A stretch of 64,000 nt of DNA, taken from positions 248,001 to 312,000 of the forward strand of contig NZ_CP082945.1 in NCBI RefSeq assembly GCF_019933235.1, read 5' to 3'. The notes under the pieces were generated by a model. It did no database searches, was not told the origin of the DNA, and saw only the letters and a program-made list of their open reading frames with translations. This stretch comes from Streptomyces angustmyceticus (lineage in GTDB: Bacteria; Actinomycetota; Actinomycetes; Streptomycetales; Streptomycetaceae). Positions 33,098-41,673 of the stretch are shown here, piece after piece. The stretch's first letter is position 1. Each line of letters begins with the position of its first letter. The translations under genes and the position numbers were made by a program.

Positions 33098-35053
33098 TCA
33101 GGAAAGCTCCCGGCAGAGCAGGGCCTCGGGGCTGTCCCGGTGGCCGGGGCGGCTGGTGTGGGCGATGCCCGCCGCGTAGGCGTCGGACGGGCACTGGCCC
33201 TTGTAGTGGCCGTACGCGAAGTCGCCACCGGGGTCGCCGGGCGGACGGTGGTCGCCACGGTCGAACCAGACGGTCTGCCCCGCCGTGCCGAGCGAGGTGC
33301 GGGCGGGCATGCACACCACGGCGGAGACCCGTTCCCCGCGCAGGCTGTACCCGGAGAGGAAGCTGCCCTCGGGGCACTGGAGTTTGCGGTAGCCGGGAGC
33401 CCAGTCCCCGCCGGCTGGGACATAGCGCTCGTCGCGTACGACCTCCGGGGGGCTTCCCGGCGCGCGCAGGTCGCGGGCGGTGGGGGCATCGGTGCACAGG
33501 CCGCGTCCCCCGGTGTGGCCGATGCCGATCATCCGTTCCCCGTCGGGGCAGGCCGCCTTGCGGGCTCCGGCGTCCCAGTCGCCGAGGGCCCGGGTGCTCA
33601 GGGACTGGACGAAGTCGCGGTGGTCGACGGTGAGCTGGTGCCAGACGGGCGTCGGCGGCACCGTCCCCGTCCGCTGCGGTGCCGTCATCAGCCGGTGCCA
33701 CGCCGTCGCCCGCCAGTCGTCGCCGTCGAGGATCCCGCTGCGGCTCCCGCCGTTGTCGTAGCGCAGCAGGGCCCAGCCGTCCCCCATCGGGCGGCCCTGG
33801 CCGTCGGTGCTCCAGCCGACGAGCGGCCAGTAGGCGAAGTCCGTGTCGGTGGTGGCGAGGTAGTCCGTCATACGCGCGAACCAGGTGCGGGCGGCCTGGC
33901 CGCGCTCGTCGGCACCGATGCCGAATTCGCTGATCCACAGGGGTGCGGTGAAGTGCTGTCCGGTCTCGGCGGAGACGAAGAACGCCTGATCGCGCAGCGT
34001 GGCGTGCAACTGATCGGCGGTCAGGTCCTGATAGCGGGGGTCGCTGGTCTCCCCCACCCCGGTGGCGCCGCTGTGGTGCGGGCCGGTGTAGCCGTAGAAG
34101 TGGGCGGAGTAGACGAGCTTCCCGGAGCGGACGAGGGTGTGCGACAGCGTACGGACCGGGGTGAGGGTGGGGCGGCCGTGCGGCAGCCCGTCGACCGGCA
34201 GCCCGGTCCAGTTGATGCCCTCGATGATGAGGAGGAGCCGGGGGTTGGCCTCGGTCTGGATCCGGTCCGCCGCCTCCTGCGCGGCGGCCTGCCAGTCGTG
34301 ACTGTCGCCCAGGCCCCAGTTGGGGTCGTCCCAGACGTCGCGGCGCACCTCGTTGTAGAGGTCCGCCCCCACGACCCGGCCGTCGTCCCGGTAGCGGCGG
34401 GCCATGAGGACCCAGTCGTCCTCCCACTGCCGGGTGGTCTGGCGGCTGTTCCACCGTTCGTTGCCGTCGAGGCCGCAGCACCAGCGGGTGGTGTTGGTGT
34501 GGTTGTTGAGGATGACGGCGAAGCCGTCGGCGGTCAGGGCCTCGACCACGGCGTCGAAGATCTGCAGCGGTGTCCTGCCGCGCAGCCGCGGGTTGGCGGC
34601 CACCGCGGCGTCCGGCACCGGCGCGGTGGAGTGGATCATCTCGTTGGAGAACGGCAGCCGGATGCTGTTGAGCCCCAGTGCGCGGAAGTCGCGCAGCAGC
34701 GTGGGGATGCCCACCCGGTCGAGCCCGACCGGGATGCCGTGGGAGTTCTGGCCCCCATGGTGACTGGCCGGGTCATCGATGTCGCCCGAACCGTTCCACG
34801 AGCCCTGCGCACCGTCCCAGTTGCCGGCCTTCCAGCGGATCCGCTTCCCGTCCGCGTCGACGATGTAGCGGCCTCTGGTGGACAGTGGTGCGGTCCATGC
34901 CGGGTCGGGTGCGGGCGCCGCCCTGGTAGCGGCCGCGGCCGCCTTCGGCGCAACGGGGGCGGCGGCGGCCGCGCCCGTGACCCCACTGCCCGTGAGGATG
35001 AGGACGAGGCATACCGCCACGGCACCGCACGCCGAACGTAAGAATGGCTTCAC
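33098..35053 (-). CDS. secreted GH5-type glycoside hydrolase with C-terminal Cys-rich modules
   Basis: 651 residues from a GTG start. A signal peptide covers about 1-33. The GH5 barrel (about 60-450) shows GLNSIRLPFSNEM, NNHTNTTRWC, the acid/base Glu in ADLYNEVRRDVW and the nucleophile Glu in PLWISEFGIGADE. GH5 members cleave beta-glucans, mannans or related glycosides. The C-terminal 180 residues are three Cys-paired modules with the pattern C-P-x-G-x(4)-G-x-S/H (ACPDGERMIGIGHTGG, QCPEGSFLSGYSLRG, QCPSDAYAAGIAHTS). No CebR-type TGGGAGCGCTCCCA operator was seen upstream. Confidence 0.88.
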   Translation of the reverse strand: MKPFLRSACGAVAVCLVLILTGSGVTGAAAAAPVAPKAAAAATRAAPAPDPAWTAPLSTRGRYIVDADGKRIRWKAGNWDGAQGSWNGSGDIDDPASHHGGQNSHGIPVGLDRVGIPTLLRDFRALGLNSIRLPFSNEMIHSTAPVPDAAVAANPRLRGRTPLQIFDAVVEALTADGFAVILNNHTNTTRWCCGLDGNERWNSRQTTRQWEDDWVLMARRYRDDGRVVGADLYNEVRRDVWDDPNWGLGDSHDWQAAAQEAADRIQTEANPRLLLIIEGINWTGLPVDGLPHGRPTLTPVRTLSHTLVRSGKLVYSAHFYGYTGPHHSGATGVGETSDPRYQDLTADQLHATLRDQAFFVSAETGQHFTAPLWISEFGIGADERGQAARTWFARMTDYLATTDTDFAYWPLVGWSTDGQGRPMGDGWALLRYDNGGSRSGILDGDDWRATAWHRLMTAPQRTGTVPPTPVWHQLTVDHRDFVQSLSTRALGDWDAGARKAACPDGERMIGIGHTGGRGLCTDAPTARDLRAPGSPPEVVRDERYVPAGGDWAPGYRKLQCPEGSFLSGYSLRGERVSAVVCMPARTSLGTAGQTVWFDRGDHRPPGDPGGDFAYGHYKGQCPSDAYAAGIAHTSRPGHRDSPEALLCRELS

Positions 35054-35394
35054 CGCATCCGCCCGCTCCCTCGGGTGTCCCCGCCGGGTCCGCCCGACGA
35101 GCAGCCCCGCGCGACAGGACATCGCTGCGGAGCATCGACAAGTTACCCACGGGTGCCGGACGACGCCATACCGCCTCGGCGGGATTTCCGGGACGGTGGG
35201 GGACGGAGGGGCCGTCGGCCCCGACACGGCCGGCGCTTCTCGGCCACAATTGGCGGCTGCGGTAGCCGGACGACGCCCGCGGCAATCCCAACTGCGCGCC
35301 CTCCAGGCCGCGTTGACCGGATTGGCGAAGGATCCGGCGCACGCCCGAGCGGCGCGGGGACCGACTGGTCCAGGGCGACGCCACCCCACGGCCA
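35054..35394 (-). promoter_or_regulatory. upstream region of the GH5 gene
   Basis: 341 bases without a gene between two leftward genes. It must hold the GH5 promoter. No palindrome, terminator or known sugar-operator consensus was recognised. Confidence 0.3.
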
Positions 35395-35811
35395 CTACAG
35401 CCGGGAGTTCCGCTTCCCGTCCCGCGGGATGACGTGCACCATGCCCGGCTCGATCTTCTCGTCCTGGCCGCCGCCGGCCGAAGGCAGCAGACGGATGGTC
35501 TCGGCCTGAGCGGCAGAGGCACTGCCGCTGTAGGCACCGCGTCCGGCGACGACGGTGATCACCCGGGCGGCATCGGTGTCAGCGGCGCGCACGACCGGAG
35601 CGTTCACGACCGGGGCATGCGCGACCGGGGCGTTCGCGGCGGACGCGTTCATGACGGGCGCATCCACGGTGGCCGCGGAAGCGCCGGAACGCGATTCCGC
35701 CGCGCCGGACGCGGAGTGCTGGCAGGCGGCCGTCAGCGCAAGCGCCGCCGCGGCGATCAGCGTGGCGGCGGCGGTCTTACGGCCGCGATGGTGCGTGAGG
35801 CGATCCGACAT
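35395..35811 (-). CDS. small lipoprotein with APV repeat segment
   Basis: 138 residues. A lipoprotein signal ends in the lipobox LTAAC (Cys at about residue 30). Residues about 50-78 are a degenerate repeat (DAPVMNASAANAPVAHAPVV), coded by imperfect tandem repeats in DNA. The C-terminal part (ARVITVVAGRGAYSGS; ETIRLLPSAGGG) may be a short beta domain. No family was recognised. AGGGGGACTC precedes the ATG. The repeat may be a flexible wall-spanning linker. Confidence 0.72.
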   Translation of the reverse strand: MSDRLTHHRGRKTAAATLIAAAALALTAACQHSASGAAESRSGASAATVDAPVMNASAANAPVAHAPVVNAPVVRAADTDAARVITVVAGRGAYSGSASAAQAETIRLLPSAGGGQDEKIEPGMVHVIPRDGKRNSRL

Positions 35812-36137
35812 GAGTCCCCCTGATGGTTCCGGTCCTGCGGCTCTACGGGCCCGCGATCCGGCGGTTCAGCGGTCCGGCGCAGCCTTGGGCCCCAGACTGC
35901 GGGTGCCCGCTGTTGATCCACTAACACGCGGCTAACACCCCGCCGGCTCCGGAACGCCGGCCGCGCCCTCGGCACCCGCTCTCCCCTCCCTCACCACCAC
36001 GGGGCCGAGCGGCGTACGCCCCGGCCCGGCGCACCGGCGGCACCACCGACCCGCCCCATCGAGCACGTAGGGTGATCGCACCATCACGGAATCGAGTGCT
36101 CCGCAGTCACTCGGCCCCACCGGAGAAAGGGACCTGC
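35812..36137. promoter_or_regulatory. divergent promoter region
   Basis: 326 bases between the leftward lipoprotein gene and the rightward secreted-protein gene; it should hold both promoters. The stretch near 35915-35940 (TGTTGATCCACTAACACGCGGCTAACA) is shown here only by position and is A/T-richer, with two CTAACAC-like repeats (about 35920-35938). No known operator was recognised. Confidence 0.35.
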
Positions 36138-36899
36138 ATGCGCCCCCGCCCTCTCGCCACGGCTGCCGTTCTGGCGCTCACCACCGCTCTTCTCGCAGCC
36201 GCCGCCCCCACAGCTCCCGCTTCCCGCACGCCGCTCCCCGGTCAGGCCGGGGAGCGGCGTGCGGGAAGCACCGAGGTGCCCGTCAAGGGCGGTTCGGCCC
36301 GCTTCGACGCACCCCCGAAGACCCTCGCCGCGCTCAAGTCCCGCGGCGTCGCGATCGCCGAGATCGACACCCAGGGCCAGATCAGCCCGCACTACTCCAC
36401 CGGCAGCATCCGCCTCGGCATCAAGAGCGGCGCGGTCACCAACAGCGGCGGCAAGGTCGGCGGCGAGCTCCGCTTCTCCCGCGCAGGTATCGCGCTGATC
36501 AACATCAAGACGAAGAAGGTCGTCAAGATCACCGGCTTCGTCGGCGACCTCTCGCAGGGCACCCTGTACGCCGTTCTGAACCGCCGCACGAAGACCACCC
36601 TGGGCACCTTTGCCCGGCCCCGCACCGTGTCGGCGATCGACACCGAGGCCGCCGTGCTGCGCATGGACACCGGCGTCACCGTCACCGCGACCGCCGCCGC
36701 CCGGCTCAACGCGGCCCTCGGCACCCGGTTCTTCACCCGCGGCGGGCCGCTGCTGCACCTCCGCGTCGACGCCGCCCTCGACCCGTCCGTCGACCTCGTC
36801 ACCGCCCTCCACCTGGGCCGGCCCACCCCCCGGACCGACGAGGAGGACCGGGCGGTCCCCAGCGCACGGCCACGTACGGTGCCCGCCTCGCACCACTGA
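36138..36899 (+). CDS. secreted protein of unknown function (HtaA-like character uncertain)
   Basis: 253 residues. A signal peptide spans about 1-30 (LATAAVLALTTALLAAAAP). The mature part is beta-rich: VPVKGGSARFDAPPKTLAAL, GSIRLGIKSGAVTNSGGKVG, ELRFSRAGIALINIKTKKVV, then FVGDLSQGTLYAVLNRRTK. This vaguely recalls HtaA-type heme-binding domains, without enough detail to name it. A perfect 23-bp hairpin lies inside the coding sequence just after the signal peptide, coding ASRTPLPG...GERRAGS. AGAAAGG precedes the ATG. Confidence 0.75.
   Translation: MRPRPLATAAVLALTTALLAAAAPTAPASRTPLPGQAGERRAGSTEVPVKGGSARFDAPPKTLAALKSRGVAIAEIDTQGQISPHYSTGSIRLGIKSGAVTNSGGKVGGELRFSRAGIALINIKTKKVVKITGFVGDLSQGTLYAVLNRRTKTTLGTFARPRTVSAIDTEAAVLRMDTGVTVTATAAARLNAALGTRFFTRGGPLLHLRVDAALDPSVDLVTALHLGRPTPRTDEEDRAVPSARPRTVPASHH
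36219..36269 (+). repeat. perfect 23-bp inverted repeat inside a coding sequence
   Basis: Bases 36219-36241 (containing TTCCCGCACGCCGCTCCCC) pair without mismatch with 36247-36269, leaving a 5-base loop (TCAGG). It starts 82 bases into the secreted-protein gene and keeps its frame. Most stems of this quality in the window are terminators between genes. It could act on transcription or translation of this gene, or be an inserted palindromic element. Confidence 0.9.
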
Positions 36900-37064
36900 A
36901 CGGCACCCACGGCGCCGCCCAGGCGCCTTGCCCGAAGCCTCGGGGCCGGGCGATGCCCGCCGGGCGATGCCCGTCGGCCGGGCCACCCGGACAGCCACAC
37001 GAAGCAGGCAATCGACGAGGCATTCCCGACGGCATGCCGCCGCGACACCTCACCGCCCCCGGTC

Positions 37065-37607
37065 CTACGAGCCCGGCGGCCCAGGTGACGCCACGGTTTC
37101 CCCGACCCGCGAGGCCCGCTGGTCGAGCAGGGCGCGCAGCCGGTCGGTGTCCCCCGCCCTGCTCGTCCCGTGCTTGGGCAGCAGGGTGACGCCGGAGGCG
37201 TTCTTGTCACCGCTGAGCAGGACGAAGAGCCGGGGCGTCTCGGCGTAGCGGGGTACGGCCTGCCAGGTGACGGTGCTGCTGCCCTGCTCGGTCGCGACGG
37301 TGACGCCGGACTCGTCCACCACGATCCGCTGCTCGCCCTTCGCGGCGGCCAGCCGGTGGAGGCTCCTGGCCTGCATCCGCGTCTGCCCCATCAGGACCAG
37401 CAGGAAGACCAGCGCCATCACGACGACCGGCGGATCCACACTGTCGTCGCCCGCCCACGACAGCACCGCCGCGCCCACCATGCACACGGCCACGAGCGCC
37501 ATCAGCCGGCGGGTGCGGCGGACCGATACCGAGACCCTCGCCCGGGCGCCCAGTGCCTCCCGGAAGTCCTCGACCGTCGGCCTGTACGACAACTCCACCT
37601 GTGCCAC
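37065..37607 (-). CDS. YcxB-like membrane protein
   Basis: 180 residues. The N-terminus VELSYRPTVEDFREALGARAR resembles the start of YcxB-like proteins. Two transmembrane helices follow (about 35-52 and 58-75), then a cytoplasmic domain (GEQRIVVDESGVTVATEQGS, SSTVTWQAVPRYAETPRLFVL). The family function is unknown. A GTG start with GAGGGGGTAACGGGGC upstream. It lies downstream of the RapZ-C/HIT gene on the same strand with a 117-bp gap. Confidence 0.78.
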   Translation of the reverse strand: MAQVELSYRPTVEDFREALGARARVSVSVRRTRRLMALVAVCMVGAAVLSWAGDDSVDPPVVVMALVFLLVLMGQTRMQARSLHRLAAAKGEQRIVVDESGVTVATEQGSSTVTWQAVPRYAETPRLFVLLSGDKNASGVTLLPKHGTSRAGDTDRLRALLDQRASRVGETVASPGPPGS

Positions 37608-37724
37608 GCCCCGTTACCCCCTCGTCCATGTTCGCCGCCGAAGTATCCGAACGGAGATCCTAGCCCCGGCTTCCGCGCGGGCGGGGTGAGGTCGGTGCAC
37701 CGCGGCCCGGCGGCCCGCACGCCG

Positions 37725-38492
37725 TCACTGCCGCCGGGGAGCCCAGGGCAGCACAAGCCCGTCACCGTCGCGCCGGGGCACCAGATGGACGTGGGCGTGG
37801 AAGACCGTCTGTGCCGCCGCCGGGCCGACGGCGGTGATGAGGTTCAGGTCGCCCGCCACTTCCGCGCCCAGCTCCGCCGCGCGCTGCATCACCGCGGCGG
37901 TCACCGCCGGGTCAGTGGTCGCGTCCCGTACGTGGCGGCGCGGGACGACCAGGAGGTGACCGGGGACGACCGCCCGGCGGGGCACGATCGCCAGGGCCTC
38001 CGGCCACTCGCGGACGAGCCGGGCGGACGCGGCCCCGGAGACGATGCGGCAGAACGCGCAGGACTCCAGCTGTTTCGCCGGTTCGCTGTGGATCAGCGGG
38101 CGGGCGATGTCGCGGTGCTCGACGTCGGCCACGGTGCCGCGTTCGGCAAGCCAGTCGGCGACCGCCCGGGCGACGGCCGGAGCGCGGTGGCGGCCGTACC
38201 AGCAGGCAACGTACAGATGAACGGCTTCTTCGGCGGCGGCCCGGTGCAGGGCCAGGATCTGACGGCCGGTGCGCTCGACGGTCCGCCGGGCGTCCGGGGC
38301 GGAGAGGACGTAGTCGCGGACCGCGGGGTCCAGTCCGGTGAGCGGCACGAGGGCCTCGGTGATGGCGGTGTCGGCCGGGTCCCACATCCGGTCCCGGACA
38401 TCCAGCACGAGGGCACTGGTGTCGTGCCGGGGCGGGGCGCCCCAGCGGGCGCCGTAGGACGTGATGCGGACCGGGGCGACGCTACTGGGCAT
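37725..38492 (-). CDS. RapZ C-terminal-domain / HIT-domain fusion protein
   Basis: 255 residues. Residues about 8-135 match the RapZ C-terminal domain: RITSYGARWGAPP, VLDVRDRMWDPA and the diagnostic ACWYGRHRAPAVARAVADWL followed by VEHRDIARP. The P-loop kinase half of RapZ is absent. Residues about 145-250 are a HIT nucleotide hydrolase/transferase domain, with a Cys pair (ESCAFCRIVSG), VVPGHLLVVPRRHV and the active-site triad in FHAHVHLVPRR. HIT proteins hydrolyse AMP-type phosphoramidates or dinucleotides. RapZ-C binds RNA or GlcN6P in Escherichia coli. The joint role is unknown. AGGAGAGG lies before the ATG at 38492. Confidence 0.82.
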   Translation of the reverse strand: MPSSVAPVRITSYGARWGAPPRHDTSALVLDVRDRMWDPADTAITEALVPLTGLDPAVRDYVLSAPDARRTVERTGRQILALHRAAAEEAVHLYVACWYGRHRAPAVARAVADWLAERGTVADVEHRDIARPLIHSEPAKQLESCAFCRIVSGAASARLVREWPEALAIVPRRAVVPGHLLVVPRRHVRDATTDPAVTAAVMQRAAELGAEVAGDLNLITAVGPAAAQTVFHAHVHLVPRRDGDGLVLPWAPRRQ

Positions 38493-38531
38493 GACCTCTC
38501 CTGTCATCGGGCGGGCAACGGGGAACGGCAG

Positions 38532-38574
38532 GGGAACCGTACCGACAGGCAACGGGACCGTACCGACGGGCAAT
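38532..38574. repeat. short direct repeats
   Basis: Two near-identical units containing ACCGTACCGAC (about 38538 and 38560) are repeated with a period of about 22 bp, upstream of the HIT fusion gene. They could be tandem regulator sites or simple duplication. Confidence 0.45.
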
Positions 38575-38585
38575 CGGTGTGCCCA

Positions 38586-38618
38586 GTTCCGGACCCGTTC
38601 AGCTTCCGGTCACGCTCG
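38586..38618 (+). promoter_or_regulatory. PHO-box-like site upstream of the metallophosphoesterase
   Basis: Three consecutive 11-base units, GTTCCGGACCC, GTTCAGCTTCC and GGTCACGCTCG (38586-38618), match the arrangement of Streptomyces PhoP sites, which are 11-nt direct repeats with a GTTCA-like core. It lies 82 bases before a phosphatase start. A GGAATG-AGA-CATTCC palindrome (38632-38646) follows. Confidence 0.6.
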
Positions 38619-38699
38619 CCTCCCAAGCTCTGGAATGAGACATTCCGCTTGATGACCCCGCTGTGGTCAGGCACTGCCGGCCATGGCACGGAGGGCCTC

Positions 38700-40517
38700 A
38701 TGGCCGGTATCGAAACCCACTTCCCCACCAACCGTCGCCGCTTTCTCCTCAGCTCCGGTGGCGCCGTCGCCGGCGTCGGTGCCGCATGGGCACTGCCGGG
38801 ACAGCGCAGCGGCAGCGCCCCGGGCGGCGCCCCCGTACAGCCGCTCACCCGCACGTCGCCGGTCCGCACGGGCGCGCGGCGCGCGGCACCGTACGGGGCC
38901 ACCACACTGGACACCGCGGCGCGCCTCACCGGCAGCGGCGGCTACCGCCGGATCACCTCCGGCCCCGGATGGCCCCTGGTCGTCCGCGGTGAACTGGCCG
39001 CCGCGGCGGCCGGGCGCCAGGACCGGCGCACTCCCCTCGCCTGCTTCCTCCAGTTCACCGATCTCCATGTGGCCGACGTCCAGAGCCCCTTGCGCACCGA
39101 GTTCCTGCGCGCCGGATCGCCGGGTTCGTGGCGGGCGCAGGAGGCGCTGTCGGTGGCCGGTGCGGTGTCGCTGGTCGAGCAGGCCAACGCGGTCCGCGGC
39201 GGACCGCACACCGGCCGGCCGCCGGCTTTCGTGATGTCCACGGGTGACAACATCGACAACCACTCGATGGTGGAGCTGGACTGGTTCCTCACCCTCATGA
39301 GCGGGGGCCGCATCACCCCCGACACCGGCGATCCGACGGGGTACGAGGGCGTGCAGAACTCCGGCCTCGCGCTGTACTGGCACCCGGACGACGCCCTGCG
39401 CGACCAGGACAAGTCACGTGGCCTGCCGCGGATACCCGGCTACCTCGAAGCCGCGATGCGCCCGGTCGTCAGCCCCGGCCTGCGGCTTCCGTGGTACTCG
39501 ACGCCCGGCAACCACGACGACCTGCCGGGAGGGTGCCTGGCCCCGCAGGACCCCGAGCTGGCCGACTACATCACCGGGGCGCGCAAGCTGTTCTCCGTAC
39601 CGGATGCCGATGTGGCCGCCTTCGCGAAGGTGCTGGACACCGGTGGCGACCCCAAGAGCACCGTCCTCAAGGACATCCTCCGCCACAACGCCGCCCGGGC
39701 CCGTACCGTGACCGCCGACGAGCGCCGCCGGATGTTCACGCCCCACGAATACCTGCGGGCCCACCTGGATCCGGCCATCAAGGGAGCGGGACCGGTCGGG
39801 CACGGCTACACCGACAACCACCTCGACGGCGACCGGATGTACTACTCCTTCACCATCGCCGAGGGCGTCATCGGCATCAGCATCGACACCACCTACCGCA
39901 GCGGCCACTACGAAGGGTCGCTCGGCACCGAGCAACTCCGCTGGCTGGAGCGGACGTTGGCGTCTCACAGTTCGCGCCATTACGACGCGGACGGCCGGCT
40001 GGTACGCAACGCCGGCGCCGACGACGCGCACATCCTGGTGTTCAGCCACCACCACAGCCCGAGTATGACCCGGCGCCCCGACGCGGCCCGCTCGGAGGAG
40101 AAGCGGCACGACGGCGAGGAGGTCATCGCGCTGCTGAGCCGGTTCCCGAACGTGGTGGCGTGGATCAACGGCCACAGCCACATCAACCACATCACGCCGC
40201 ACGCCCACCCCACGGCCGCCCGCTCCTTCTGGGAAGTCAACACCGCCTCGCACGTGGACTATCCGCAGCACGCGCGGATCATCGAACTCGTCGACAACCA
40301 CGACGGGACGCTGTCCCTGTTCACCACCCTCATCGAGTCCGCCGCCCCGCACCACACGGACTTCGACGACCTCTCCGCCGTCGGCCTCGCCTCGCTCTAC
40401 CGCGAGCTGTCCTACAACGCCCCTGGGCTCGCCGCCGGTCTGGCCGACGGCGTCCACGAAAAAATGGCGGGCACCCCGGCGGACCGCAACACCGAACTCC
40501 TGGTCCGCCGGGGCTGA
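38700..40517 (+). CDS. Tat-exported metallophosphoesterase (TIGR03767-like)
   Basis: 605 residues. The twin-arginine signal is TNRRRFLLSSGGAVAGVGAA. Calcineurin-type metal motifs are FLQFTDLHVADVQ, VMSTGDNIDNHSM, YSTPGNHDDLPGG, LVFSHHHSPSM and WINGHSHINHI. The layout fits the actinobacterial PPA1498-type family. It would hydrolyse phosphomonoesters or diesters outside the membrane. The PHO-box-like repeat upstream suggests induction by phosphate limitation through PhoP. CGGAGGG lies 6 bases before the ATG at 38700. Confidence 0.87.
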   Translation: MAGIETHFPTNRRRFLLSSGGAVAGVGAAWALPGQRSGSAPGGAPVQPLTRTSPVRTGARRAAPYGATTLDTAARLTGSGGYRRITSGPGWPLVVRGELAAAAAGRQDRRTPLACFLQFTDLHVADVQSPLRTEFLRAGSPGSWRAQEALSVAGAVSLVEQANAVRGGPHTGRPPAFVMSTGDNIDNHSMVELDWFLTLMSGGRITPDTGDPTGYEGVQNSGLALYWHPDDALRDQDKSRGLPRIPGYLEAAMRPVVSPGLRLPWYSTPGNHDDLPGGCLAPQDPELADYITGARKLFSVPDADVAAFAKVLDTGGDPKSTVLKDILRHNAARARTVTADERRRMFTPHEYLRAHLDPAIKGAGPVGHGYTDNHLDGDRMYYSFTIAEGVIGISIDTTYRSGHYEGSLGTEQLRWLERTLASHSSRHYDADGRLVRNAGADDAHILVFSHHHSPSMTRRPDAARSEEKRHDGEEVIALLSRFPNVVAWINGHSHINHITPHAHPTAARSFWEVNTASHVDYPQHARIIELVDNHDGTLSLFTTLIESAAPHHTDFDDLSAVGLASLYRELSYNAPGLAAGLADGVHEKMAGTPADRNTELLVRRG

Positions 40518-40563
40518 GCGGGCCCGGTCCCGCCTGTGGGGCACGGCCCGCCCCGTACGAGAG

Positions 40564-41520
40564 TCACTCGGCCGCCCGCACAGCCACCACCTGCTTGCCC
40601 ACCACTCCGCCGCGCTCGAACGCCTGATGCGCCGCGGCGATGTCCGTCAGCGGATACACGCTGTCGACGACGGGCCGCAGCCCGCCGGAGGTCACGTAGT
40701 CGGCCAGGTCACGCAGCAGCGCGGTGTCCGGGTTGGCGCTCAAGGTGCGGATGCGGCGGGCGCCGTGCACGCTCGACGCGGCGATGGCGGCCAGAGAGGA
40801 GGCCGACAGCGCGATGGTGGCCATCCTGCCCCGGCCGGTCAGCCGGCGCCGGAAGGAGTGCAGGTCCGAGCCGACGGTGTCCACGATGACATCGAACGGC
40901 CCGGTCTCCTCCGGCGCGGTGGAACCGTAGTCGAAGACCTCGTCGGCCCCCAGCTCGCGCAGCGCCGCCGCATGGCGCTCGCGGGACAGCGCGGTGACAT
41001 GAGCCCCCATGGCGTGGGCGAGCTGCACGGCGGCCGTGCCGACCCCGCCGGCGGCGCCCCGCACCAGGACGCGTTCCCCGCCGGTGAGCCGCAGCGTGTC
41101 GCGCAGCGCGAGCAGCGCGGTCGTTCCCGCGACGACCAGGGAGGCCGACTCCACCGGCGTGAGGCCGGCCGGCGCGGGCCCGACGCGGCCGGCGGGGACC
41201 ACGACGTATTCGGCGGCTCCGGCGGCCGGGTACCGCTTGAGCGGCTGCACCGTGCCCCACACCCGGTCTCCCACCCGGTACGCGGACACGTCGGCCCCGG
41301 TCGCCGCGACGACACCGGCGAAGTCCAGCCCGACGCCGATCGGGAACCGGAACCCGGTCACGACGCGCAGTCCCCCTGAGCGAACGATCGTGTCGAGCCC
41401 GTTCACACTCGACGCCTCGACCGAGATCAGCACCTCGCCGGCGCCCGGGGCGGGGCGGTCCACGTCGTTGATCTGCAGGGTGGTCGGCGCACCGTAGCGG
41501 GTGATCTGGGCGGCCTTCAT
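40564..41520 (-). CDS. zinc-less quinone oxidoreductase-type (MDR family) NADP oxidoreductase
   Basis: 318 residues. The N-terminal GroES-like domain is followed by the cofactor motif VLVRGAAGGVGTAAVQLAHAMG (residues about 143-164) and the loop PFDVIVDTVGSDL. No zinc-ligand cysteines are present, so it belongs to the quinone oxidoreductase/zeta-crystallin group. These reduce quinones or enones with NADPH and often respond to xenobiotic stress. AAAGGAA lies before the ATG. Divergent from a TetR gene, with three similar palindromes between them, which suggests TetR control. Confidence 0.88.
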   Translation of the reverse strand: MKAAQITRYGAPTTLQINDVDRPAPGAGEVLISVEASSVNGLDTIVRSGGLRVVTGFRFPIGVGLDFAGVVAATGADVSAYRVGDRVWGTVQPLKRYPAAGAAEYVVVPAGRVGPAPAGLTPVESASLVVAGTTALLALRDTLRLTGGERVLVRGAAGGVGTAAVQLAHAMGAHVTALSRERHAAALRELGADEVFDYGSTAPEETGPFDVIVDTVGSDLHSFRRRLTGRGRMATIALSASSLAAIAASSVHGARRIRTLSANPDTALLRDLADYVTSGGLRPVVDSVYPLTDIAAAHQAFERGGVVGKQVVAVRAAE

Positions 41521-41673
41521 GTCGTGTTCCTTTCGGGGAGGGGGTGCCGGTGGGGGCGGCTGGGGTGGCTGGGGTGGCTGGAAGTGAGGCTCGGCAGGGT
41601 GACGCCTCGGAAGAGGCGGCGCCTCGTCCGGGGCGGCGCCTGGCGCACAGCGCGGGATGCGGCACGCACCACC

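Noticed and set aside
36138..36899. Naming the secreted protein as a heme-binding HtaA protein
   Set aside because: The similarity is only a general beta-rich pattern; key residues could not be placed.
36084..36998. 304-codon minus-strand frame opposite the secreted protein
   Set aside because: Its only recognisable peptide copies the hairpin arm, as expected from the palindrome; no signal or domain.
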